Below, piece by piece: positions 49,873 to 63,978 of a stretch of DNA of 64,000 bases. The notes below the pieces were generated by a model. That model saw only the letters and a list, made by a program, of their open reading frames with translations, ran no database searches and had not been told where the DNA came from. Location: contig JAMFTG010000209.1 in NCBI GenBank assembly GCA_023974075.1, positions 132,501-196,500 on the forward strand, in the 5' to 3' direction. Position 1 is the stretch's first letter. Every line of letters starts with the position of its first letter. The DNA is from Chaenocephalus aceratus (taxonomy: Eukaryota > Chordata > Actinopteri > Perciformes > Channichthyidae). A program made the position numbers and the translations under genes.

Positions 49873-50539
49873 CCATCTGTCATGACTGTCTGCAGCCTGG
49901 CCACCATCTTCCCCGGCAAATGGGGCAAAACACACAGAATAATGGAGTGAGGGAAGCGTGGCCTGGGGGGAAGACGGATTGGAGATCATTGTGTGTCCGG
50001 GTCTCACAGGCGAGACTCTCTCTCTCTGTGAACCGGCTGCAGAGCACGGGGGCGTCTGACTTTAACGTGGTCCAGGAAGATGGAGTGCTTTCGGAGGGGA
50101 CATTACTCAGTTTTGGAGACGGATATGGTGACGTTGGGTTATTGTGATAAATTGAAGGCGAGGCAGTGGGATGGAAATCTGAATTGGATTTTATTTTCCA
50201 AGGACAACGGACAGGAAACTGACGATACAGCCAGGACCATTGTATAAGTGTTTAATTATATATCTGTCATTTTGTAATCTGCTATAAAAAAAATAGTTTT
50301 TACTGTCATTTATATATATTTTTTTATTTCTTAATGTTTTTTATATGTATTATTGTTATTATTAATATTATCATTATTGTTACCATTACCATTATTTGTA
50401 TTATTATTTTTATTAATATTATTTATTACATTTTATTTTATATACTATTAATTAATTATTTTATTTGTTATTATTGTTAACCTTGGTGGAACTACTACCG
50501 GTCCTATCCTGTGTTTCACTCTCAAACACCTGCATTTCC

Positions 50540-50894
50540 CAGTGCTTCTCAAAGAGTGGTCCGCGAACCACTGGTGGTCCGTGAGCGCCCCCTAGTGGTC
50601 CGCGAGTATATTGGTAACATTTCACATTTGAAATAAATAAATACATTTAAGTTTTCCCCACTCTCGCGGGAATATCTCCGCAATGGAGCGAGCTTAAGTT
50701 TCACTTTTGATTGCATGATAAAGCCCAGCGCAACACCTTCGTCACACATGTTGCCACTTGTTTGTACCATTTCCACACGATTTGTAATCTGTGCTAGAAA
50801 AACGATGTGATTTTGGATATTTGTGGAGTTAGGTGGTCCGCGAGTGTTTTTTTATTGGTTAAGTCCTTGGTATGAAAAAGTTTGAGAAACACTG
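50540..50894. mobile_element. non-autonomous hAT element, inverted relative to 32086
   Basis: Starts cagtgcttctcaaagagtgg and ends aaagtttgagaaacactg. The interior (ggtccgtgagcgccccctag; ttcccgc-type tctcgcgggaatatctccgc) is the reverse complement of the 32086 copy. No matching 8-bp flanks are seen (gcatttcc against ccctacat), so an end may be eroded. Confidence 0.85.
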
Positions 50895-51877
50895 CCCTAC
50901 ATGGATCAATAAAGACTATATGTGTCCCCGGTGTGTCGGGGAACTCACGCAGCGTCAGGAAATAAACCCTCTCTCTTTTCCTCCGTACCCAAATCTCTAA
51001 AAACAGGGAGCAACGGAGCTGATCCAGATTTGCGTCCGATATGACGTAACATCTGAAATGTGGACCCACGGGCCAATCAGAAACGTTGCTATCAGAAACA
51101 ATGTCCGACTGTTTTGGACGTAATATGGTCGGTGTTAGCATTAGCATCGCTAACACTCAGAGCTAACCTGTGCTGGAGAGCATGTGTGTGAAGAAGCAGG
51201 AAGTAGAAAGGAACTCACCTTGTGGTCTAACCGGCAAGAGAGAAAGCCTTTGAGCTCCAGACTGTTTCAGAGCCTTGATAATCCATGATATGGCGTTTCA
51301 TCACGGCAGCATTTAGTTTAGACGGTAGCTGCCGGGTCCCGCATGAGCTCAGACCCTCCTCTTTAAAGCTTTATACCAGAATCAGCACTTTAGAAACAGG
51401 AAGTGAAACAGAGGGAGATGAGGCGTGGCTAGAACCTTTAAAATAAATTAATATTCAATCTGTCTTCTTTAAATTGGCTGAAACACATTTTAATAAAATT
51501 ACAGAGCTTCCAACCCCTCTTAAAATAACCACTGGCACATAAAGCACAATTATTTTATCCGACATTCAAAGAGCGAAACATCGGCTCAAATCTCCAAAAC
51601 TCCAAACACGTTTTCAGCTTTTCACACAATTTGCAAATCAACACGGCACTTTGTGCAAACCTCTGCACACGTCTCTCCGCGTGAGACAGGAGTCTGACAT
51701 GAAGTCACGTGTGGGTTTAAAACACTGACATTCAAAAGGCCTCACACGTGGACCAATGAGCAAGAAGCACGTTCCACCTGACCAATCACCTGAGAGCATC
51801 ACTGCTGGCTCATCAACCAGGATGTCAGCACGATGAAAAGACCATGAGCGCTTTCTTACCGCAACAATGGAAGCCAA
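50895..51877. other. intronic; diverged relative of the B element tail near 51370-51420
   Basis: The phrase gaatcagcactttagaaaca followed by ggaagtgaaacagaggg matches the unique tail of B1/B3 (gaatcagcactttggaaaca, gctgaaacagaggg). It therefore seems to be an old satellite-free relative. A CAAG|gtgagt donor-like site on the minus strand (51224) was not supported by any navigator-like frame. Confidence 0.5.
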
Positions 51878-53310
51878 CATGGAAGCACGAGGAAGAGGAA
51901 GAGCTGGGGTGAGAGTGAGAGGAGGAGGAAGAGGAAGAGCTGAGAGGAAGAGGAGGAGGAAGAGGTGGGGTGAGAGTGAGAGGAGGAAGAGGAAGAGGTG
52001 GGTGAGAGTGAGAGGAGGAGGAAGAGGAAGAGCTGGGGTGAGAGTGAGAGGAGGAAGAAGAGGAAGAGGAAGAGCTGGGGTGAGAGTGAGAGGAGGAGGA
52101 AGAGGAAGAGCTGGGGTGAGAGTGAGAGGAGGAAGAAGAGGAAGAAGAAGAGCTGGGGTGAGAGTGAGAGGAGGAAGAAGAGGAAGAGGAAGAGCTGGGG
52201 TGAGAGTGAGAGGAGGAGGAAGAGGAAGAGGAAGAGCTGGGGTGAGAGTGAGAGGATGAGGAAGAGGAAGAGCTGGGGTGAGAGTGAGAGGAGGAGGAAG
52301 AGGAAGAGCTGGGGTGAGAGTGAGAGGAGGAAGAAGAGGAAGATCTGGGGTGAGAGTGAGAGGAGGAAGAAGAGGAAGAAGAAGAGCTGGGGTGAGAGTG
52401 AGAGGAGGAGGAAGAGGAAGAGCTGGGGTGAGAGTGAGAGGAGGAGGAAGAGGAAGAGCTGGGGTGAGAGTGAGAGGAGGAAGAAGAGGAAGAGCTGGGG
52501 TGAGAGTGAGAGGAGGAAGAAGAGGAAGAGGAAGAGCTGGGGTGAGAGTGAGAGGAGGAGGAAGAGGAAGAGCTGGGGTGAGAGTGAGAGGAGGAAGAAG
52601 AGGAAGAAGAAGAGCTGGGGTGAGAGTGAGAGGAGGAAGAAGAGGAGGAGGAAGAGCTGGGGTGAGAGTGAGAGGAGGAAGAAGAGGAAGAGGAAGAGCT
52701 GGGGTGAGAGTGAGAGGAAGAGGAAGAGGAAGAGCTGGGGTGAGAGGAAGAGGAAGAGGAAGAGCTGGGGTGAGAGTGAGAGGAGGAAGAAGAGGAAGAG
52801 GAAGAGCTGGGGTGAGAGTGAGAGGAAGAGGAAGAGCTGGGGTGAGAGTGAGAGGAAGAGGAAGAGGAAGAGCTGGGGTGAGAGTGAGAGGAGGAAGAAG
52901 AGGAAGAGGAAGAGCTGGGGTGAGAGTGAGAGGAAGAGGAAGAGCTGGGGTGAGAGTGAGAGGAAGAGGAAGAGCTGGGGTGAGAGTGAGAGGAGGAGGA
53001 AGAGGTGGGGTGAGAGTGAGAGGAGGAAGAAGAGGAAGAGGTGGGGTGAGAGTGAGAGGAGGAAGAAGAGGAAGAGCTGGGGTGAGAGTGAGAGGAGGAA
53101 GAAGAGGAAGAGCTGGAGTGAGAGTGAGAGGAGGAGGAAGAGGTGGGGTGAGAGTGAGAGGAGGAAGAAGAGGAAGAGCTGGGGTGAGAGTGAGAGGAGG
53201 AGGAAGAGGAGGAGGAAGAGGAAGAGCTGGGCTGAGAGTGAGAGGAGGAGGAAGAGCTAGGGTGAGAGGAGGAGGAAGAGGAAGAGGAAGAGGTGGGAGA
53301 GGACGTGGAC
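51878..53310 (+). repeat. satellite G, purine-rich minisatellite
   Basis: About 1.4 kb of units made of ctggggtgagagtgagagga plus a variable number of ggaagaggaagag blocks, giving period lengths of roughly 33-48 bp. The plus strand is almost pure purine apart from ct and t at fixed places. Several frames on both strands stay open for 350-600 codons, because of the composition. Confidence 0.95.
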
Positions 53311-53854
53311 AAAGAAGAATACTCTCTAATGAAAGGTGATCACACGGTGTGACGATGAGAGGCGGACGGGGGGTGCAGCCTGATCCGTCCAGAGACCTGA
53401 ACACAGTCAGTCCCAGCAGCTCTGCGTAGCTCATGATGCCTCAGAGCTCATATCTGTGTGTGAAACGTATTCACTTCGTCACTGTCTGTCTGTAACTGTT
53501 GGCATGTTGCAGAATATAACCGTACAGAGTCCTGCACAATGCACTGTGGCAGACTCCCTGTTATACAACACAGACACTGACCGACCGCGATGTCTCTGAA
53601 GGACTGAGGAGCAAGGACTGAGGAGCAAGGAGGTGGACGGCTCAGGCTTCCACTGAGGCAGGAAGCAGCGTCCCCCTGAGAGGTCCGGAGCAGAGCCGCG
53701 TGCTGAGATGCATGTTGCGCAATGTTAAGAATAAGATGGGATTTTTGTATTTCTTCACTGACTGTATTTCTGTAAACTCGAGCAATGTTTCTGTGCAGAC
53801 CCCCCTCTGGCTCTCGGCTCAGAGCCCAGCCAGGACAGGTGGACGGCTTTAGAG
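53311..53854. other. intronic, no gene seen
   Basis: Unique-looking sequence with a short direct repeat (aaggactgaggagc, 53600 and 53614). Confidence 0.45.
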
Positions 53855-55836
53855 CAGGGGTCCTCAGCTGGCCTCGGGACCCACTTTTTACTCGTCAATA
53901 AATCGCGACCCGACATTTTGAAGCACTCAAATCTATTCAACAAAAAATCGTGCTGTAATATATATATACGCCTTCAGCACACAAGATGAATGAAAGTGAA
54001 GTACGTTCCCTTCACAGAACTAGAGTAGGCTTTAAATCAGGTTCAATGAGATGATGGAATCAAAGCTGAACTGTATAAAAAGGCAGACGCTGAAAACCCA
54101 TCCCCAGCAGGGGGTCCGGGGGGATTCTCCCCAGGAGACTTTTAGAAATACTAACATGAACTACGCATTCTGGTTCTCTGAGAAGAAAATAAATACATCT
54201 ATTACTACCCGACATATTCATAATATGTTCTGCCTTTGTTTGTGTTTCACTTAGTTCTGACGGCGTGCTGCTCCTCACAGAGAGGAGACAGAGAGGAGAG
54301 GGTCTGTGGGACTGACTTCAGATTGTGGGTGAGGGGAGATCGCCCCCATCGTTCTGTGAGCTGTCAGTCATCAGACCGGGGGTCATATCTCATTATGTGT
54401 TCCTTTGAATCCAGGGTTGGGTTGTAACGGAATACATGTAACGGCGTTACGTAATCAGAATACAAAAATCAAGTAACTGTATTCAGCTCGCGTTACATTT
54501 GAAAAACGAGTAATCTGATTACAGTTACTTTCGTAAACCTGAAGTGAATACATTTTGGATTACTTATTGGAATTATTGGTGGAAAGATTTCCTCTCAACA
54601 TGTAATATTCATTACTAGTAGCTACAGCCGATTCGAATCATCAGAGCCGCCGCAGATGGACCAAAAAAGCGTTTGAAAAAAAATCGCGGGTCCGCTCGCT
54701 CAGTGAAACAATAACAACGAAACATGGAGGAACAAAAGTCTGCGTTTAAATCACGTGTGTGTGTGTATAGGTGTGTGTGGTTAAAACACATCAGCCTGCG
54801 GTCGCTCTTTAGCCTTTCTAATGATTATTTCTGAAGGTATACACAGTGAAGGCGGCGCGCTCGTCTTCTCAGAGGCTGAGCTAACCCTCCCGCTGCCTCC
54901 TGGCGCTGCAGAGAGTTCATGAAGTGAAGCAGGTGTTCCTTCTATAGAACAGCTGTGGGCAGCAGATACTGTGAGAGTCACGGACATGAATTCATAGATC
55001 AAGGCAGACTGGTGCACACACTCCTGTTTTACCGATCCGGTGCTTAAACAAATATAGCTCTACACCTGGCCGAAATGTCCTTAAAATGAAGTCCGAGTTC
55101 GACATTTTAATTCATGTCCTGCCAGCACTGGCAGGACAGAAGGCGACACGCCCGTTCTAAGCCGTGTCCTCACATCCCAAGCTGCATCCCCAAAACGTGT
55201 ATTATGTTGTTACATCGTTTCAGATGTGATGTTTCAGTTGTGCTCTTGATACGCCATTAAAACGGTAAAAACACGTTCAGTTTCCTTTTGCTTTTTGTGT
55301 CTCCTGTTCACCAAAACATACCCAGGAAAAAGAAAGTAATCCAAAAGTAATCTGATTACGTTTTTTTTAAGACACGTAACTGTAACTGTCTTCGGATTAC
55401 TTTCAGAGCCATGTAATCAGTAATCAGTAACTGATTACATTTACAAAGTAACCCTCCCAACCCTGTGTGTATCTGACGTTGTACCCATGGATGTATAAAG
55501 AATAGTTCTACCGCTAAGCTATTCTCCGTGGGGACTTCCGGCTACAGTCTTGATTCTCATTGGCCAGAAGACTCGAGCAAACATCAGCAAAGATATGTTA
55601 TTGAGAAGATGATCACTATGACAGAAGTATTCAAACCCGTTTATGGCCTCCGGTACTTCCTGTCCAACGCCGACTGCAAGCACAGCGTTAGAAAATTGGG
55701 CCTTCAAAATAAAAGCTTGACTTTTCCCCCAAAAGAAAGAAAAAAAAATTCAATTGTTTTTCTTCACTCACACATCCCACTGGAAACGGGTCCACGACCC
55801 ACTTTTGGGTCGCGACCCACCAGTTGATAACCACTG
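53855..55836. mobile_element. hAT-type element with perfect 8-bp target duplication, host of a nested element
   Basis: The 8-bp repeat ctttagag flanks both ends (53847-53854 and 55837-55844). Ends caggggtcctcagctgg and, reversed, cagtggttatcaactgg agree at 12 of 17 positions, and both are followed by ggtcgcgaccc-like sequence (53880 region; 55800-55820). Without the insertion at 54412-55465 the element is about 930 bp. No transposase frame remains. Confidence 0.85.
54412..55465. mobile_element. nested hAT-like element (CAGGGTTGGG ends)
   Basis: Ends cagggttgggttgtaacgga and aaccctcccaaccctg are inverted repeats, with subterminal ggcgttacgtaatcagaata and gtaatcagtaactgattaca. The flanks tttgaatc and tgtgtatc agree at 6 of 8. 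It is 1,054 bp and was inserted into the 53855-55836 element, so it is the younger of the two. Confidence 0.8.
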
Positions 55837-56039
55837 CTTTAGAGTATGCTCAGCAATTAAAAAAAAAAACTTAGAAAAACTGTAAAAGCAACACGAGCAT
55901 CGACCCAACGCTCCAATCCGATCGTGTACATGTTTCAGAAGTGCTCTTAACACACAGGGACACAAAAAGGACACGCACGAGGCAGAAGGGACCATTTTGA
56001 AATGTGTGGAGTGAGTTATAAATGCTCTTATCGGATATG

Positions 56040-58028
56040 CTTCTCCATGTCTCTTCTACATCAACATGTGTCCCCTCTTCTCCATGTCTCTTCTACATCA
56101 ACATGTGTCCCCTCTTCTCCATGTCTCTTCTACATCAACATGTGTCCCCTCTTCTTCATGTCTCTTCTACATCAACATGTGTCCCCTCTTCTCCATGTCT
56201 CTTCTACATCAACATGTGTCCCCTCTTCTTCATGTCTCTTCTACATCAACATGTGTCCCCTCTTCTTCATGTCTCTTCTACATCAACATGTGTCCCCTCT
56301 TCTTCATGTCTCTTCTTCATCAACATGTGTCCCCTCTTCTTCATGTCTCTTCTACATCAACATGTGTCCCCTCTTCTCCATGTCTCTTCTACATCAACAT
56401 GTGTCCCCTCTTCTTCATGTCTCTTCTAAATCAACATGTGTCCCCTCTTCTTCATGTCTCTTCTACATCAACATGTGTCCCCTCTTCTCTATGTCTCTTC
56501 TACATCAACATGTGTCCCCTCTTCTTCATGTCTCTTCTACATCAACATGTGTCCCCTCCTCTTCATGTCTCTTCTACATCAACATGTGTCCCCTCTTCTT
56601 CATGTCTCTTCTACATCAACATGTGTCCCCTCTTCTTCATGTCTCTTCTACATCAACATGTGTCCCCTCTTCTCTATGTCTCTTCTACATCAACATGTGT
56701 CCCCTCTTCTCTATGTCTCTTCTACATCAACATGTGTCCCCTCTTCTTCATGTCTCTTCTACATCAACATGTGTCCCCTCCTCTTCATGTCTCTTCTACA
56801 TCAACATGTGTCCCCTCTTCTTCATGTCTCTTCTACATCAACATGTGTCCCCTCTTCTTCATGTCTCTTCTTCATCAACATGTGTCCCCTCTTCTTCATG
56901 TCTCTTCTTCATCAACATGTGTCCCCTCTTCTTCATGTCTCTTCTTCATCAACATGTGTCCCCTCTTCTTCATGTCTCTTCTAAATCAACATGTGTCCCC
57001 TCTTCTCCATGTCTCTTCTACATCAACATGTGTCCCCTCCTCTTCATGTCTCTTCTAAATCAACATGTGTCCCCTCTTCTTCATGTCTCTTCTACATCAA
57101 CATGTGTCCCCTCCTCTTCATGTCTCTTCTAAATCAACATGTGTCCCCTCTTCTTCATGTCTCTTCTACATCAACATGTGTCCCCTCTTCTTCATGTCTC
57201 TTCTACATCAACATGTGTCCCCTCCTCTTCATGTCTCTTCTAAATCAACATGTGTCCCCTCTTCTTCATGTCTCTTCTACATCAACATGTGTCCCCTCCT
57301 CTTCATGTCTCTTCTAAATCAACATGTGTCCCCTCTTCTTCATGTCTCTTCTACATCAACATGTGTCCCCTCTTCTTCATGTCTCTTCTACATCAACATG
57401 TGTCCCCTCTTCTTCATGTCTCTTCTACATCAACATGTGTCCCCTCTTCTCTATGTCTCTTCTACATCAACATGTGTCCCCTCTTCTTCATGTCTCTTCT
57501 ACATCAACATGTGTCCCCTCTTCTTCATGTCTCTTCTACATCAACATGTGTCCCCTCTTCTTCACGTCTCTTCTACATCAACATGTGTCCCCTCTTCTCC
57601 ATGTCTCTTCTACATCAACATGTGTCCCCTCTTCTCTATGTCTCTTCTACATCAACATGTGTCCCCTCTTCTTCACGTCTCTTCTACATCAACATGTGTC
57701 CCCTCTTCTCCATGTCTCTTCTACATCAACATGTGTCCCCTCTTCTCCATGTCTCTTCTACATAAACATGTGTCCCCTCTTCTTCATGTCTCTTCTAAAT
57801 CAACATGTGTCCCCTCTTCTCCATGTCTCTTCTACATCAACATGTGTCCCCTCTTCTTCATGTCTCTTCTACATCAACATGTGTCCCCTCTTCTCCATGT
57901 CTCTTCTACATAAACATGTGTCTCCTCTTCTCCATGTCTCTTCTACATCAACATGTGTCCCCTCTTCTTCATGTCTCTTCTACATCAACATGTGTCCCCT
58001 CTTCTCCATGTCTCTTCTACATCAACAT
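56040..58028 (+). repeat. satellite B, 37-bp array, about 54 copies
   Basis: The same unit as at 12411-13848, with local variants cttcttcatc, cttctaaatc, cctcctcttcatg and ctctatg. Some occur in runs (three successive cttcttcatc units near 56868-56950), and combinations recur (56560-56580 and 56770-56790), pointing to block duplication. Confidence 0.95.
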
Positions 58029-58352
58029 GAGCTGATCAGATTTCGGCCACTTGATGATGTCATAACGATGTGTTGTCTTGGTAACCATTAGCCAATCAGC
58101 AACCAAGGTAACCCCCCCCCCCCCATTGAGTTCTTTGTAACCAAATGTCTCTCAGAGGGGCGTGGGGAGGGGCTCCTTATCTTCATCTAAAGTAACAGAC
58201 AGAGAATCAGCACTTTGGAAACAGGGCTGAAACAGAGGGGATTATGGGTAATGCTGCAATGATCTGTTTGGTGTTTCAGCCAATCAGAGACAGGCTCTGG
58301 ATATATCTGAGACCTGTGATATACTGATGAGAAACAGTACACTAGGGGGCCT
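56040..58352. mobile_element. TTAA-type element B3 with satellite B
   Basis: The unique tail (gagctgatcagatttcggcc to tagggggcct, 58028-58352) is nearly identical to that of B1 and ends at TTAA (58353-58356). The left end is not recognisable: the satellite starts after gcttatcggatatgcttct-like sequence, so the copy is left-truncated or the array replaced that end. The right end lies 22 nt from exon a. Confidence 0.78.
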
Positions 58353-58374
58353 TTAAAGAATGTAAGTCTGCTAC

Positions 58375-58483
58375 CTGTGTGTGATCTGCGTCCCCCGCAG
58401 ACTGGACATGGTTTCTTCCAGGTTCTGCCGCAGGTCAGCGATGTTCTTCACCGTCCTCATGCGTCTCGCTTCAGGGTCCTCTC
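58375..58483 (-). CDS. nav3: nav3 exon a (most 5' exon in window)
   Basis: This 109-nt exon has an acceptor ctccag at 58489-58484 and a donor AG|gtagca at 58374. It starts with two bases of a split Gly codon, then encodes 35 residues beginning EDPEARRMRTVKNIADLRQN and ending RGTQITH, and leaves AG, which with the next exon makes Ser. The segment is nearly invariant between vertebrate navigators in my recollection, so it anchors the gene assignment. It probably forms a short helix. The acceptor has a poor pyrimidine tract: a (TG)n tract of about 184 nt on the sense strand ends only 40 nt upstream. A TTAA-flanked transposon ends 22 nt downstream of the exon. The preceding exon was not found between 58484 and 64000. 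Confidence 0.93.
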
Positions 58484-58521
58484 CTGGAGACACACATTTC
58501 ATATGATTTACTTCAATGTTT

Positions 58522-58709
<188 letters not shown>

Positions 58710-58852
58710 GACGCACACCATTACATTGGACGTCAGGGAAGAAAACAGAGTTGTCACGACGACAGCCAGCAGTTCATGTTTCTAAACCCCATGATGACGT
58801 TTGGGAAGTCGTTGAATAATCCTCCTGTCAGAACACCGAACACGGAACAGAC

Positions 58853-58937
58853 ATGTTTCACTTCATGTTTCACTTCATGTTTCACTTCATGTTTCACTTC
58901 ATGTTTCACTTCATGTTTCACTTCATGTTTCACTTCG
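58853..58937 (+). repeat. 12-bp tandem repeat, 7 copies
   Basis: Perfect repeats of catgtttcactt, giving an MFHF-type periodic open frame. Confidence 0.95.
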
Positions 58938-59261
58938 GGCGGACGCAGAGATGTCGTGTCCCCGTCAGTGAGAGTTGGACTCGGTTGTGCTCAGAGCTTC
59001 TCTGTCGGAAACATCGGGAAACACTTCCTCTGAAATCCACCGTCTCCCTATCTCGCTCTGTGAAGCATGCGACGACACCTGATTTGTGTCGTGTTCTTCC
59101 CCTCCTCCGAGAGAAGAGCGTCTCTCAGGCTTAGGACCTATTAGACGTCATATGACACACTACGGAAGAGCCCGTCGCCACAGGCGGTACCACGGAACGG
59201 GTCTTTAACAGGTGGCATGACACCGAATGGATGCTCGCCTGTCTCCCCGTACGTCCACACG

Positions 59262-59868
59262 GCAGCTTCACGGTACGTCCACACAGCAGCTTCACGGTAC
59301 GTCCACACAGCAGCTTCACGGTGCGTCCACACAGCAGCTTCACGGTACGTCCACACAGCAGCTTCACGGTACGTCCACACAGCAGCTTCACGGTACGTCC
59401 ACACAGCAGCTTCACGGTACGTCCACACAGCAGCTTCACGGTGCGTCCACACAGCAAGCTAGTCAACGGTACGTCCACACAGCAGCTTCACGGTACGTCC
59501 ACACAGCAGCTTCACGGTACGTCCACACAGCAGCTTCACGGTACGTCCACACAGCAGCTTCACGGTACGTCCACACAGCAGCTTCACGTACGTCCACACA
59601 GCAGCTTCACGGTACGTCCACACAGCAGCTTCACGGTGCGTCCACACAGCAGCTTCACGGTACGTCCACACAGCAGCTTCACGGTACGTCCACACAGCAG
59701 CTTCACGGTACGTCCACACAGCAGCTTCACGGTACGTCCACACAGCAGCTTCACGGTACGTCCACACAGCAGCTTCACGGTACGTCCACACAGCAGCTTC
59801 ACGGTACGTCCACACGGCAGCTTCACGGTACGTCCACACGGCAGCTTCACGGCCCGTCCACACAGCAG
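59262..59868 (+). repeat. satellite F, 24-bp tandem array, about 25 copies
   Basis: Units of cacggtacgtccacacagca plus gctt, with a few gtgcgtcc and cacggcag variants and one disrupted unit near 59452-59466. The last unit (cacggcccgtccacacagca) is the terminus of the family E element that follows directly, so the unit is a terminal repeat multiplied in tandem. Periodic open frames are artefacts. Confidence 0.93.
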
Positions 59869-60463
59869 CTTCAGAAGAATCTTCCAACGCTTCTCTGCAC
59901 GTTGACTTTGAATGGGGATGACGTCACTTTGCCTCGCTTTTCGCCGAACTGCATTGTGGGGGAGCGAAGCGAAGATTTCCAGGATGTCCAGGATTCAAAA
60001 GTTGAGCAATGTTCAACTTTTGAAGCTGAGCTGGAAGCGTCAGCCAATCAAACACGTTTATGCAAATCTGACAGTAGAAGCGCTAGCCAATCAAACCGCG
60101 TGAAAGCAGGGAGAACCAGACCGCAGTTCATTTCCTCATATTCCAAACGAGAAATTACGGGAGCAAATCACCCGGTTCTTTACGACCAGAACTATTACCG
60201 GGATACAACCCGGAGGAACCAGCATGGAGGGAGGTGGCAGAGGCAGTGGGTGAAACTGGTAGGGTTTCGCCTGTTTGGAGAGTTTATATTTATATATATA
60301 TTGCTCGCATTAAATCCCCGGGTTTTTTTGCTTTGTATGTCGGGGGCGGGAGATTCATGTGATTGGTTGTTGGTCGCGTTGCTCGCAAAAAACCCCCAAG
60401 CTGTCAGACACGCCCAGCTCCAAGACTTTCAAGATCTTTGAAAAGCTGCCGTGTGGACGTACC
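59851..60463. mobile_element. family E element, copy E2
   Basis: Starts ggcccgtccacacagcagct and ends agctgccgtgtggacgtacc, an inverted repeat pair. The interior (gaactgcattgtgggggagc; caatcaaacacgtttatgca; ggaggaaccagcatggaggg; cccgggtttttttgctttgt) matches E1. It has no intact transposase. Confidence 0.82.
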
Positions 60464-60466
60464 GTG

Positions 60467-60696
60467 AGATTTCCATAAACGTGTTTGATTGGCTGACGCT
60501 TCCAGCTCAGCTTCAAAAGTTGAACATTGCTCAACTTTGGATTCCTGGACATCCTGGAAATCTTCGCTCCGCTCCCCCACAATGCAGTTCGGCGAAAAGC
60601 GAGGCAAAGCGACGTCATCCCCATTCAAAGTCAACGGCAGAGAAGCGTTGGAAGCGGTGGAAGATTCGTCTGAAGCTGCTGTGTGGACGCTCCGTG
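60467..60696. mobile_element. family E fragment E3, inverted
   Basis: This is the reverse complement of the first 230 bp of E2 (caaacacgtttatgg through gcgtccacac), joined tail-to-tail to E2 at 60464-60467. It arose either by nested insertion or by an aberrant event that also duplicated an end. Confidence 0.8.
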
Positions 60697-63138
<2,442 letters not shown>

Positions 63139-63149
63139 GAACATGACAT

Positions 63150-63300
63150 TTTACATTTGTGCTTGTTTTTAATGTTTTTAATTATTGTTTTATTATTTTA
63201 CTCCCACTGTGTTATCTTATATTGTATGTATTCCCTGTACAGCACGTTGGTCAACTGAAGTTTTAAATGTGCTATATAAATAAAATAAAGATTGAGTTTG
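63150..63300 (+). mobile_element. retroposon 3' end
   Basis: The sequence ctgtacagcacgttggtcaa followed by ttaaatgtgctatataaata and an A-rich end is typical of fish LINE-type 3' ends and related to 35500-35572. Confidence 0.55.
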
Positions 63301-63604
63301 AGATGTCTTAAAACTGAGATGTTCCCTGGCAACACTAGAGGAGGAAGCAAGGTGCCAGGGGGAGAGGGAAGGAGGCCAGAAAGGAAGCTAACCAGCAACT
63401 GCCTTTAAGACTATTGATCTGCACAGCCTGCTCCTGGGCTCTGTCCACAGGCAGGAGCATAACAACAGGACCATATGGCTGCATCGTCACGGAAACACAT
63501 GGACCAACCGGATCTCTGACTGTTTTTACAACAATGAACCTCAACTTGATATTTATTAATTTAACGAGTCCCTATTCTGCTTCCTGGGGTTTCCCTTCTG
63601 TGTT

Positions 63605-63806
63605 TCTATAGGTTTTAGTGCATGCAAAATGTTCTGGAAAAAAGGCTAAAATCCCAATGTTCCGGAACACGGTGACATCACTACGGAACTCTCGCGCTGC
63701 TATTGGCTAGCGCTCCAACACATTGCACGTGATAGGCTAAGGTGGCGGGACATCTTTAAGCTGGTTGACCAATCACAACAGAGCCAGCCAGCTAACCAAT
63801 CAGAGC
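63605..63806 (+). mobile_element. dispersed repeat, family C (fullest copy)
   Basis: Runs from gttttagtgcatgcaaaatg through ggaacacggtgacatcacta, tgctattggctagcgctcca and acgtgataggctaaggtggc to gttgaccaatcacaacagag. Partial copies occur near 1000-1126, 43330-43705, 38800-38900, 36105-36150 and 27518-27560. Ends and class are not determined. Confidence 0.65.
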
Positions 63807-63937
63807 TCTTCTGCTTCTTTTTTGGCTTCGTCGTGTTTACCCCCTGCGGTGCAAACGGAAAGGCATTCTGCTGTGTGACTCTTTGTTGCATACAGTCAAT
63901 ACATGTCCTTTGAAACCTTGATGTATCTCATTATAAC

Positions 63938-63978
63938 ACACACACACACACACACATACACACACACACACACACACA
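63938..63978. repeat. (CA)n microsatellite
   Basis: CA tract with one TA interruption. 63807-63937 shows nothing recognised. Confidence 0.95.

Noticed and set aside
51200..51235. Possible extra nav3 exon ending CAAG|gtgagt on the minus strand
   Set aside because: Good donor, but no navigator-like frame before it. Exons a and b already join in phase and in family order without it.
51638..53434. 598-codon Pro/Leu-rich and 495-codon Ser-rich frames
   Set aside because: They follow from the GA-rich minisatellite composition; several frames are open at once.
56002..58091. 376-codon and related open frames
   Set aside because: Satellite B again; the flanking non-repeat residues show no family resemblance.
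59227..60441. 404-codon open frame with TSTQQLHG repeats
   Set aside because: A 24-bp repeat followed by sequence of a non-autonomous transposon; no known domain.
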